This document shows, piece by piece, positions 23,882 through 34,067 of a stretch of 64,000 nt of DNA. Below the pieces are notes generated by a model. It saw only the letters and a program-made list of their open reading frames with translations. It did not search any database and was not told where the DNA came from. Within the stretch, counting starts at the first letter, position 1. Every line of letters begins with the position of its first letter. Origin of the DNA: Hexactinellida sp. DTS-2022 (taxonomy: Eukaryota; Porifera; Hexactinellida); NCBI GenBank assembly GCA_028753945.1, contig JAPNXP010000008.1, positions 2,976,001 through 3,040,000 of the forward strand, given 5' to 3'. Both the position numbers and the translations under genes were made by a program.

Positions 23882-24281
23882 CCTTATTATAGGAAATTAA
23901 CGCGCCATGAAATTAACGCGAATTTCTCCAAATCGCGTTAATTTCCTTCGCGTTAATTTCATGGAGCGTTAATTTCCATGACCTTAATTTCCTGCTACGT
24001 ATTTAGCAAAAGTATAATGGATGACAAACTTCCGAGCTACATATTTTCAGATGTGCAACTAGTTTGAAAGGATATACCATGTCTATCAAGTAGATTGGAA
24101 GCCTATTTGGGCACAATAATAGTATTCAATCAAGAGATTAATAATCCTGAAATTTTTTTATAAAATAAATTCGCGTTAATTTCATGTATTTGAAAATGTT
24201 CAGCTCCAATTCGCGTTAATTTCATGGAGCGTTAATTTCCTTCGCGTTAATTACATGGCGCGTTAATTTCCTATAATAAGG
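23882..24281. mobile_element. TA-flanked MITE, CCTTATTATAGGAAATTAAC (400 bp)
   Basis: TA on both sides (23880-23881, 24282-24283). Perfect ends CCTTATTATAGGAAATTAAC are followed by multiple 'cgcgttaatttc' repeats in both orientations. This is likely a Tc1/mariner/pogo-class non-autonomous element. Confidence 0.85.
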
Positions 24282-25825
24282 TAGAACACCACACGCATAT
24301 GTTAGCTGTAAGAATTTACATTTTTCTCTCTGCCAAAGTTGATTTACTGGTGAGAACTTTCCGTGATTATAATAGGTAACTTCTTGCATTTTATTAGAAA
24401 GCAGAATCGATTCATCACTTGAAAGTTCATCATCTATACAACTTGGAATAGCAGGTACAGGGTTATGGATCTCCCTAAATATCGCCCTTCCTTTCCTAAG
24501 AGTTATAGATTTTTCTCCTTTCTATGAATAGTGTTTCGTTTAGTAACAGAAACTTAACTTTCTGGTTTTGGAACGTCGTGAGCTTTCTTAGTATAATTGC
24601 TAGTATTTCTTGTTTAGGAATTTTTAAATTAGTTGTCATGAAATACTTAGTTTTGCTTTCCTTCCGCCTTTTCCATTTCTCTTCTGCAAATTTATTATCC
24701 TTACTTTTGCGAGAAATTTTATTAGTCTTCAGGATTTTTGAACTCAGGCTCAAATGCAAAATCAAAATGCTCTAATTCTTCCATTCAATCCTTGAAGTAT
24801 TTTTCTCAGGAAGTCACCTGGCCTCAATTTAGTTTGGTTTTGAAGAATATTGATCTTCAGAATTCTCATCCAGTTTTCAGCAACAGCATTGCTATACCTA
24901 ACATCACTTCCATTTGGTACCATAACTGGACCTAAAATCAAACTAGTCCATAGAGGGCATATTGGCATGTAATGAGTTACTAAAAATTTGGTAATTGAGG
25001 TAGGAAAAAATTGTCATTATCCTCAAGGAAATAATCATCATCATCTTTATGCTGTATTTTTAAATCATCTATTCGTTCTTGACATTTAATTAGCACACTA
25101 TTGAAATATCTTCCAAATGGTGATTTACTCATAACTATTGCTGTCTCCCATATCATTAATGTATTCTTCATCCAATTCAGCAACATATTCGAATTCAATA
25201 TCGATATCTTCTTCTTTGGATTCAATAGCTTTCTCAATTTTATAAAAATAATCCCGAATCTCTGGATATATGATTTTTGCCAAACAAACCATTCATAAAG
25301 CATTGAAAAGATGTTCGAATTCATCGAAATTTGTACATGCTACTAATCTTGCCATTACAAACAAAAATATTCTCTTCATAGGTTTCTTAATTTTCATGGT
25401 GTGTTCTAGTTTATAACTAATGCGATGCATTACATGGGCAGAACATATACGAAGTACACTTTTATTCCATGAAATTTTGGATTGAGAGGTATGTATGTAT
25501 TGCCAACAAGTATTAAGATAATCTTCAAGGTATTGTTTGTTAAAATTTTTGCAAATACTATGTAGCATTGGCCACTATGAGACTGGTAGCTTACTTCGTT
25601 TGTAACTGTACATGTATCTAAATCATGACTATAAGAGGATTCTAGAGATGATGTTTCTGTTTCATTAACTAAAGTTACCTCAGTTGGCTGTAATTTATAA
25701 AAGCCTCCTTGTAAATTTGAAAATTCAGCCATTTGGTGTACAGTCGAAATCGGATTATTTTGTCATCGGATTAATTTGTTTTATCGGACTATTTTGTCCT
25801 ATTATTCGAGGGAAATTATGATATA

Positions 25826-27256
25826 CGAGCCCTTCGGTCTCGGTCGCGTTGCGACGGATCGGTGCTACGCACCTCAAGTTAACGGCCGCCATGCGGCCTT
25901 ACTCCTCACCCTTTCTATCATCCCTTTAGAAAATTTCCATAGTTTTAACTTGTTTTTCATATTATAAATTTATAAATGCGAAATTCGTGTTCAGCACTCA
26001 TGTTTACCTACTATACCTGTTGAAAGCTAACTTCTAGGTTGATTTTTATTTTTAATCAATTTGTTTACCTATTTTCTGTAAACAACAACAATAATTATTC
26101 ATATCAGAAATTTACAAACGCGAAATTCGTGTTCAGCACACTTGTTTACCTATAATACCCGTTGAAAGCTAACTTCTAGGTTGATTTTGAATTTTCATTA
26201 ATTTGTTTACCTATTTTTGTAAACAACAACAACAAATATTCATATTATAAATTTATAAACGCGAAATTTGTGTTCAGCATGCTTGTTAACCTATAATACC
26301 CGTTGAAAGCTAACTTCTAGGTTGATTTTGAATTTTCATTAATTTGTTTACCTATTTTGTGTAAACAACAACAAATATTCATATTATAAATTTATAAATG
26401 CGAAATTCGTGTTCTGCATACTTGTTTACCTATAATTCCCGTTGAAAGCTAACTTCTAGGTTGATTTTGAATTTTCATTAATTTGTTTACCTATTTTGTG
26501 TAAACAACAACAAATATTCATATTATAAATTTATAAATGCGAAATTCGTGTTCAGCATACTTGTTTACCTATAATATCCGTTGAAAGCTAACTTCTAGGT
26601 TGATTTTGAATTTTCATTAATTTGTTTACCTATTTTGTGTAAACAACAACAAATATTCATATTATAAATTTATAAATGCGAAATTCTTGTTCAGCATACT
26701 TACTTGTTTACCTATAATACCCGTTGAAAGCTAACTTCTAGGTTGATTTTGAATTTTCATTAATTTGTTTACCTATTTTGTGTCAACAACAACAACAAAT
26801 ATTCATATTATAAATTTATAAATGCGAAATTCTTGTTCAGCATACTTGTTTACCTATAATACCCGTTGAAAGCTAACTTCTAGGTTGATTTTGAATTTTC
26901 ATTAATTTGTTTACCTATTTTGTGTCAACAACAACAACAAATATTCATATTATAAATTTGTAAATGCGAAATTCGTGTTCGGCATACTTGTTTACCTATA
27001 ATACCCGTTGAAAGCTAACTTCTAGGTTGATTTTGAATTTTCATTAATTTGTTTACCTTTTGTGAAACAACAACAACAACAAATATTATTATGAGAAATT
27101 TATAAACGCGAAATTCGTGTTCGGCATACTTGTTTACCTATAATACCCGTTGAAAGTTAGTTTATATCCCAATATTAATTGCGGTTTCTATTCCCCCATC
27201 ACTTTAATACAATCCGGACAAACAAACAAACAAACACACAACAATCGAGATTTAAT
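25826..27256 (+). mobile_element. Small-hairpin repeat element with minisatellite body
   Basis: Begins CGAGCCCTTCGGTCTCGG, then the hairpins GTCGCGTTGCGAC, GGTGCTACGCACC and GGCCGCCATGCGGCC. It ends in (CAAA)n followed by ACAATCGAGATTTAATAATA. Its middle is the roughly 140-bp tandem repeat. A shorter relative is at 32297-32790. Confidence 0.8.
25970..27160 (+). repeat. ~140-bp minisatellite, about 8.5 copies
   Basis: The unit is marked by 'cccgttgaaagctaactt', 'ttcattaatttgtttaccta', 'aacaacaacaaatattcata' and 'gcgaaattcgtgttc'. Copies start near 26019, 26158, 26297, 26443, 26578, 26720, 26860, 27003 and 27142 (the last partial). They are nearly identical, pointing to recent amplification. 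Confidence 0.9.
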
Positions 27257-27968
27257 AATATAGATATACCATTTTGCATGGATATCCCACCGGGTTTATT
27301 TGTCTTATCGGATTATTTTTTCGAATTATCCATGAAAAGAATTGGACAAAATAATCCGATTTCGACTGTATTTGAAAAGTTTGATTTGCAACCAATTTAG
27401 ATAGATCTATACTAACAATCAATTTTAACTCTTTATCAATTGTTACATGTGAATCATGAATGGAATTATCTTGGTCTTTAATAATACCAGCAATATTATT
27501 GTACCAAAAAAGCATAACTTTTTTCCTCAGAGCTAAACGATTCCTTTTGAAAATCAATTTAGATAATGACCCCCAGAGTGAGATAGAATCACGCCAATTA
27601 CTGACATTAAGTTTTGATTTAATTTCGAGCCATGGTAAATCCAATCTTGATAACGCGTATTTAAACTTTTCATAAATATTTTTGTTTGTAGACCAAGTTC
27701 CAATAAATTCTCGAAGTAATAAATAAATAAATAAAATATCATAAAATATAGTACAGTTCGAATAATGTTTATTAAGTTACAATACAGCATGGGAGCATTG
27801 AGCGTAAAACATCATGACTTAAATTAATACGCTTGCTTGCGTTGCATGGCTTGCGAATAACATTAGACTCCCCTTGCATCCAAAATTCAAATCATTCAGA
27901 ATTTACTTTCAAACAAATATTAACTAAGGACTTTAGAATCATTAGACATTTAGAAAATTATTCTAACT

Positions 27969-28129
27969 CAGGGGTGGCGCCAGGATTTTCCCGACGGGGG
28001 AGAGCTAAATTTGCGTGAATTTCTACAATTCTTTCCCCGATAAATTGATAACTTTTCCCCGAAGAGGGGCAAATGTTCCCCGACGGGGGGGGGCTATTGT
28101 TCCCCCTGCCCCTCCTAGTTCCACCCCTG
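27969..28129. mobile_element. hAT MITE, CAGGGGTGG ends (161 bp)
   Basis: Flanks ttctaact (27961-27968) and ttccaact (28130-28137) form an 8-bp duplication with one change. The ends CAGGGGTGG and the inverse of CCACCCCTG pair. The interior has 'ccccgacggggg' runs. Confidence 0.85.
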
Positions 28130-28137
28130 TTCCAACT

Positions 28138-28640
28138 ATGAAGGTATCCAAATAATACATCGAGTGTGAAACTTTGAATTTACGAAGAGAATGGGCTAGA
28201 ATAACCTTTGGAATTATTTCACCGTCATACTAATTTATTACAATATATTCCCAATAATACTTCTCGAAAAACAAACAAAATTGTGTAATCAATTAGTTTG
28301 AATTAATACAAGTAATATAATCAAATAAAGATAAAGATAACGCACCTGAACCCAACGGGCCTGGGTTTGACTCAATATCACCACTCACGAGTATCAGAAA
28401 TAATGATATAAATAAGATATTTGAAATGATCACTGACACTAGATAAATTGAAAGATTTTCATGTGATGTGTCTTAACTGTGATTCATAGAATGAACATTT
28501 CGCTACTGCATTGCCATTTACAAAGGTCATATTAAATCAAATAAAAACAGATGATTCAGTCCAGATAAAAAAGACAATTGTTCAAGGATTTGATGAAAGA
28601 AAATACATTTGTTTGTCAATTAACATATATATATATATAT
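28138..28640. other. No gene recognised
   Basis: AT-rich, ending in a (TA)n run at 28627-28641. Confidence 0.4.
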
Positions 28641-28649
28641 ATTGACAGA

Positions 28650-28816
28650 ACTTGTCCCTATATCTCAGATATAGGGACATATTTATGAAAAATACTCCAT
28701 AAAAACACACTTTTATGGTGAATTTCCTTATAGGGAATCGAGCTTTTTTTACCTAAATTGTGTTGAAAAAAAGCCTAACTTTTAAAATATGTCCCTATAT
28801 CTGGAGATAAAGGGAC
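28650..28816. mobile_element. MITE-like inverted repeat with stem-loop ends
   Basis: Near each end lies the palindrome tgtccctatatct..agata.aggggaca type (28651-28678 and 28788-28816). The halves in between are partly inverted copies ('tttttacctaaa', 'aaaaaagcctaac'). It abuts the 5' end of the Ginger-type element. Confidence 0.55.
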
Positions 28817-28842
28817 ATGCTTTGTATATATATGTTGCAGTC

Positions 28843-28965
28843 AGAAGCCGTTTCCAGTTGAAACGCGTTTCAACTAGTCAGAAACCGTTTCAGCTACTTT
28901 AACAGTTGAAACCGGTTCTGACTAGTCCAAACCCGTTTCCAATAGAAATTATATATCATGGGTGG
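28843..28965 (+). repeat. Subterminal GAAAC..GTTTC repeats of A1
   Basis: Repeated short motifs gccgtttcc, gaaacgcgtttcaac, gaaaccgtttc, gaaaccggttc and aacccgtttcc alternate with 'agtcagaa' and 'tagtc'. They occur in every left end of this family in the window and are plausible integrase binding sites (inference). Confidence 0.6.
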
Positions 28966-29318
28966 ACAAAAATTTTAATGATAAGTTATGAATAAAAACG
29001 CTATGATAAGTTATGAATAAAAACGCTAAGATGTTAGGAATAACAATCCTACAAGGATCTTTGCTTATTCATTATCAATGCTCGTGTACAAATATTTATT
29101 TAAATTTGAAGTCTGTGATCTCCTATATTTAATAATATTATTAATATACATTTCGAATTTGTTTGAAGATCTACTTATAAACATTCTGTGATAATCTTAA
29201 TTTTGACGTATAGAAGCAATGTTTGAAGTTCCATATCACCTATAAATTATATGTATTTGTGTTTATTATATATTCCACGAATCAAGGAGCAATCGAATAA
29301 CTGTTGAATTCTTACTAA

Positions 29319-31411
29319 ATGTTGCCACACCGCACGGATTTCAATATATATCTTAATTCTGATGATTGTCCCAGTTCAGTCATGAGTTCGGAACAAGTTT
29401 CTGATGTTCTTAATATCATATCTGGGCCTTGTCCAGTGAGTAGAGGTGCTGAACGACAGAGATATTATAGGAAGCGAAAAAGATTTCGATTTACAGATTC
29501 CAACTCTTTACAAGTCTTATATGAGGCAGTTACTTATTCCGAGAAGGATTTGGAAGTGGTTTCCAAAGATAAGCTATTTGATTTGTTTGAAACTGTCCAT
29601 ACGGAAGGGGGAAAGCATCTAGGAAGAGACAGATTGTTCACTGTCCTTAAAGAGAATTATTGCGGTTTCTCAAAGGAAGTGATTCAAGTCTTCCTGAATT
29701 CCTGTTCTGAGTGTCAGTTACAGAGATGTAAGAAACAGCTTAAGAGTACTGTAACTAAACCTATCAGAACATCAGAATTTGCTTCAAGAGGTCAAGTAGA
29801 CTTGATAGACCTACAGAATACACCTGAAGTAAATAGACCATATAATTTCTTAATGGTGTATCAAGACCACCTCACCAAATTTGTAGTTCTCCGTGCCCTA
29901 CAAAGGAAGTCTGCAGATGAAGTAGTCAAGAACCTGCTGGACATCTTCTCTTTGTTTGGACCCCCTCATATCTTGCAGAGTGATAATGGCAGGGAATTTA
30001 AAAATATCAACCTTGCTACTATGATAAGAGAAAAATGGCCTGAATGCAAGATTATTCATGGCAAACCAAGACATCCGCAGTCCCAGGGCTCTGTGGAAAG
30101 GGTTAATAGGGAGATTAAGAAAGTTTTGGGTTCTCTTATGAGAAAGAATAATGATCAATGCTGGATTAAATATGTTAATACTACTCAATATTCCATCAAC
30201 ACCAGTCCACATTCAACTTTAGAAAACAAAACACCTTACCGAGTACTCTTTGGTCGAGACCCTGTAGGGGGGTTGGAAAGCTTTGGTATCCCAAAAGAAA
30301 TTGCTGTTGATGTAACTACTGAAGAAGAAGTTAATCAGTAAGTTATTTGAATGATTTAAACAATGTTGAATTAATTTACCACTATATTTTCCATAGGTTA
30401 CTCTCACATGCAGATGATATGGAAAATGATCCTGACATTTCTGTACCTGTTGTAATCGAGCCAGTTGGCTGCGAACTTGTAGAACACCTGACTGTAGAGA
30501 ACATTGACAACCTCGAGACCTCAAGTTCTCACTTAAGCTATTCTCAGGATTCCTATATGAGAGAAATTAATCAAGGAAATATCAAATCAAATCTCGAATT
30601 GAATATCCCCGAAATGCCAATTCCTTCATCAACCCATATACCAACCTGTTCCTATCACTCCAGTTACGATCCTCAACTTCCATTTGCAACCCATCATAGT
30701 CCAAATTCAAGCTTTGTACAACCAAATGTATTCTCTTATACTTCACAATTTTCCGGAGATACATATCCCCTAGTTTGTGATGAACCTGAATGTGCAGTTT
30801 GTTTGCAGAGTTGCAGTGAAGCTCACCACTGTCCTGTATGTCAGCGCGCTGTCCACACATTGTGTGGTATTCAAGTAGCCGGCTTCGAAGGTTATGGTGC
30901 ACCAGTGTGGTGCAAGAATTGTTATCTGGGTGAGAGAGAAGATGCTATACACCACAGTAGAGCCACTGCTAAACGAGGACAAGAAAGGCAAATTAATAGG
31001 ATGGTAAAACAGTCAGTTAAAAAAGCCAGAGTACTGGACATTGGAGATAACATAATCATACCTATCCCTGTTGTCGATAAGAGATCCCCATTTGATCCTC
31101 CCAACCTAGCTGGTGTTATTATCAATAGATCTGAAGAAGGCTACTACAAGATTGGTACACTAGCAGGGTCGCTTGACAGAAGTTATTTATCCACAGAAAT
31201 TGAATTGTCCCACTCAAAATTTTTGCTACCTGAAGATGTTCCTGAAAATACTGTGACACTCCGGCAAGCCATTTTAGCTTCTTCTCTCGGAAAGCACAGA
31301 TTATATTGTAGTTGCACCAGTGGATGTGGGTCTAACCGTTGCAGATGTCGACGTGCTAAGAACACTTGCAACTCTAAGTGTCATCGGAAGTTATCTTGCC
31401 ATAACAAATAA
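29319..31411 (+). CDS. Ginger/KRBA2-type integrase-transposase, two exons
   Basis: DDE integrase of the retrovirus-integrase-like DNA transposon group. Exon 1 is 29319-30337, a 59-bp GT..AG intron spans 30338-30396, and exon 2 is 30397-31411; the join gives 677 codons without a stop. Around residues 88-133 a zinc-binding H-H-C-C region (VHTEGGKHLGRD .. CSECQ) is followed by the core: D in GQVDLIDLQ, D in LQSDNGREF, E in SQGSVERVNRE. Exon 2 adds an acidic/polar linker, a Cys/His finger (CAVCLQSC .. HHCPVCQRAVHTLCG .. WCKNC) and a C-terminal CRC-like cysteine cluster (CSCTSGCGSNRCRCRRA). Homologues are often annotated 'KRAB-A domain-containing protein 2-like'. It looks intact and possibly active. 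An identical but truncated copy lies inverted at 37877-38875. Confidence 0.85.
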
Positions 31412-31589
31412 GTTTTCTTAGTTTTGCAATTGCAAAATAATCAGCCTCAATAAAAAGGTATAATTACATAAACTTACTAGTAATATAGTATAATTATACT
31501 AATCGGATACATTTGTCCAATTTATTGCGGGAATTCGGAACATGTTTCGACCCGAAACTGCTTCTGACTGCAGAATTATAATCACTCAA

Positions 31590-31655
31590 AAGCTCTGCAA
31601 CCAAGTGCGACAGAAAACTGTCTTATCATAAGATGCATAACAAATAAATATAAGA
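31590..31655 (+). pseudogene. Relic of a second integrase C-terminus
   Basis: The run 'agctctgcaaccaagtgcga' .. 'cataacaaataa' resembles the last codons of element B (35510-35570, KLCSSKCHRKRSCHNK then stop) but is frameshifted. It lies immediately outside the A1 right end, so A1 probably inserted into or beside an older relative. Confidence 0.5.
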
Positions 31656-32290
31656 TTGGGAATTAGGGAAAAGGAAAGTAACATTATTGCATAACTTCGA
31701 GTAAGATTCTTCAGCCGCCACTTGGTCTTTCAAATTGCTACTGTCAAGTTTTTGAAGATTGCAACCAAATTGATATAATTATCATCAATTTGGGTTTAAT
31801 AATTAATTAAACTTCATCAAGGTTGCAACCGAATAGTTCAGTATTCGGTCGGACCATATACTATTTGGAAAATAGTATTTGGTTTAACCGACCAAATAGT
31901 CTATCGGTACCAAATATCTTTTGGTATTCATATTTCGTGGTTTAGAGTTGTTGTTCATTACCCAATATTTATTCTAAGCTATCTTTACTTGTTCAGAAAA
32001 CTATAATTTGTGTGTATGATAGTCTAAAATGGGTACTATTTATCTAACTATTTGGTCAGCTGAATACTATTAATCTTCAGTTGACAACTATTCGGTTAAA
32101 TTGGTGTTTGGTTAACAAAAACGAGGATATATTTCTAACCATTATACTACCATACGTACACTTACCTGTGCATTAGTGTTTTGAGGATCAATTTAACTTC
32201 CAAATTTTCTGTAAAAGCAATTACAAACTTAGTAATTGACAAACAAGATTTATTAATGTACTGACAGAGCCTAGAAACTACAAATCTATA
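31656..32290. other. hAT relic and AT-rich spacer
   Basis: From about 31818, 'caaggttgcaaccgaata' reproduces the left end of the 1876-3100 hAT and is followed by degenerate 'accgaatag' and 'ttcggtc' repeats to about 32110. The right end and duplication are not visible. Confidence 0.5.
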
Positions 32291-32296
32291 TTATTA

Positions 32297-32790
32297 AATC
32301 TCGATTCTTGTGTGTGTGTTTGTTTGTGTGTTTGTTTGTCCGGATTGTAATAAAGTGATGGAGAATAGAACTGCATTAATATATGAGAGATAAACTAACT
32401 GTCAAATGTTATAATAGGTAAACAAGTATGCTGAAGACGAATTTCGCATTTATAAATTTCTAATATGAATATTTGTTGTTGTTGTTTCCACAAGATAGGT
32501 ATACAAATTAATGAAATTCAAAATCAACCTAGAAGTTAGCTTTCAACGGGTATCATAGGTAAACAAGTATGCCGAACACGAATTTCGCATTTATACATTT
32601 CTCATATTTATATTTGTTGTTGTTGTTTACACAAATAGGTAAACAAATTATTGAAAATGTAAATCATAACGTCCCTATCTACCATTTCCATGGTAGAAAA
32701 TGTGAGGAGTAAGGCCGCACAGCGGCCGTTAACTTGAGGTGCATAGCACCGATCTGTTGCAAAGCGACCGAGACCGAAGGGCTCGTATGT
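32297..32790 (-). mobile_element. Small-hairpin repeat element, short copy
   Basis: Inverse orientation relative to 25826-27256. It starts TATTAAATCTCGATTCTTGTG with (GTTT)n, holds two copies of the 140-bp unit and ends with the hairpin block and GGGCTCG. Confidence 0.8.
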
Positions 32791-32848
32791 TTATAAAATG
32801 CTCTCTTACTTAAATGGATGATGAGAATAATTTTGCTTGTGATGGAAG

Positions 32849-33378
32849 CAGTGGCGGCGCCAGGGCGCCGCTGCTGGGGGGGCACCAGATGGGCAAACCT
32901 GAACCCAGGGGGGGCACACATTTTTAGAAAAAACGCAGGAATTCATAGTTGCCGTCGAGACTCGAGAATCCACATATTTTCCCAGGAAATTATTAAAAAA
33001 CTAATCCCAATTTCCCCAAAAACACCAAGAATCGCAGGCCGTTCGCATTTCAAACTGGTGGAAAAGGGTAGCCCTGGACGCGAGCACGCTTAGCAGCAGG
33101 ACCACCAGCTTTGGCCATCTCATTTAGACTCATCAATCAGAACACTACAAATGTAATAACACTTGCATTTAACACTTAACATTGATTGGGCATACATGTT
33201 TGAAGACTCTGATTGAATCTTGTTGCTCATGTTCAATATTGTTCATATTTCGCTAACAATATCTGAGAATATTAGTTTTCCAAAGAATCTTTCAAAAGTG
33301 TGCCCCCCCTGGCGGGGGGGCACCATTTTCCCGTGGGGGGGCACATGCCCCCCCTGGCCCCCCCTGGCGCCGCCACTG
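32849..33378. mobile_element. hAT element, CAGTGGCGGCGCCAGGG ends (530 bp)
   Basis: Exact 8-bp duplication gatggaag (32841-32848, 33379-33386). TIR CAGTGGCGGCGCCAGG. The middle contains no hAT transposase motifs. Confidence 0.95.
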
Positions 33379-33386
33379 GATGGAAG

Positions 33387-33765
33387 CAAGTGATCACTAT
33401 TATTCTTTCAAATTGGTAAATAAATATTGTTGTTATGTATTTAGAAAATTTAGCTAACTAGTAGATTATTTATTTATATGGCTGTGTTCAGCAAACCTTT
33501 TTGAATCTCGAGGCTAAATATATAAACCCACAGCTGTGCTGGCCACTATAAAATGAATGAATTTCATCTAAATTCAAAGACATATATGGTATACTTCAAA
33601 TCCAAATCCAAAAGACATTCTGTATAACAATTTTCGTCTTTCAATAACTCTGGCTCTGCGGGCCGAAAATGAGGATTTCGGAACACTGATTTAACTGACA
33701 GATCATTCATTTATTTCCGTTTAACTTAATGGATTTATTGATTATTGACTTATTGAAAACTAAAT
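33387..33765. other. No gene recognised
   Basis: AT-rich spacer. 'gctctgcgggccgaaaatgag' resembles part of a known hAT-like end, but no pair was found. Confidence 0.35.
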
Positions 33766-33769
33766 ATTC

Positions 33770-34063
33770 ATAATATTATTAATTAAATATAGAAGTTCAC
33801 AGACTTCAAATTTAAGTAATATTTGTACACGAGCATTGATAATGAATAAGCAAAGATCCTTGTAGGATTGTTATTCCTAACATCTTAGCGTTTTTATTCA
33901 TAACTTATCATTAAAATTTTTGTCCACCCATGATATATAATTTCTATTGGAAACGGGTTTGGACTAGTCAGAACCGGTTTCAACTGTTAAAGTAGCTGAA
34001 ACGGTTTCTGACTAGTTGAAACGCGTTTCAACTGGAAACGGCTTCTGACTGTAACATATATAT
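33770..34063 (-). mobile_element. Isolated left end of Ginger family A
   Basis: The reverse complement of the first 280-300 bp of copies A1 and A2, ending GCTTCTGACTGTAACA. No integrase follows. It is separated by only tatata from the left end of element B, so two left ends stand back to back. Confidence 0.85.
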
Positions 34064-34067
34064 GTTG

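Larger units (their letters stand above)
25741..27368. mobile_element. pogo-like MITE, CAGTCGAAATCGGATTATTT, split by an insertion
   Basis: TA flanks (25739-25740, 27369-27370) and matching ends CAGTCGAAATCGGATTATTT. The 75-bp left part and 110-bp right part are separated by the small-hairpin repeat 25826-27256. The whole sits inside the transposase-like reading frame. Confidence 0.85.
23331..27650 (-). pseudogene. Decayed transposase-like protein, family not assigned
   Basis: A minus-strand series of disrupted coding pieces. From the 5' side they are DLSKLVANQTFQI (about 27410-27644), HQMAEFSNLQGGFY (about 25690-25732), 'SVLRICSAHVMHRISYKLEH' and FVMARLVACTNFDEF (25293-25568), an acidic piece (24980-25324), a piece with YSNAVAENWMRI and LRPGDFLRK (24762-24968), a lysine-rich tail (24496-24765) and a weak last piece (23331-23543). 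The 'LCSAHxM' block followed by 'N-x-x-x-E-x-W' and 'LRPxxFxRK' recurs in unannotated transposase-like proteins of aquatic animals, to my recollection, but I cannot name the superfamily. Frames shift repeatedly, and two TA-flanked MITEs interrupt it. Confidence 0.6.
28833..31575 (+). mobile_element. Ginger/KRBA2-type DNA transposon, copy A1
   Basis: The left end TGTTGCAGTCAGAAGCCGTT pairs with a right end whose inverse reads TTCTGCAGTCAGAAGCAGTT, giving a TIR of about 20 bp with few mismatches. It encloses a complete two-exon integrase-like gene (29319-31411). A TATA-rich flank lies on the left and ttata on the right; I cannot fix a target duplication. Length is about 2.74 kb. Confidence 0.8.

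Noticed and set aside
29898-30212. 104-codon frame antisense to the Ginger integrase (also at 37982-38296)
   Set aside because: Shadow of the real integrase frame; it appears in both copies only because the copies are identical.
28833-31411. Reading the integrase as part of a Gypsy-type LTR retrotransposon
   Set aside because: No LTRs, gag, protease, reverse transcriptase or RNase H are present. The TIRs, intron and CRC-like tail fit a DNA transposon.
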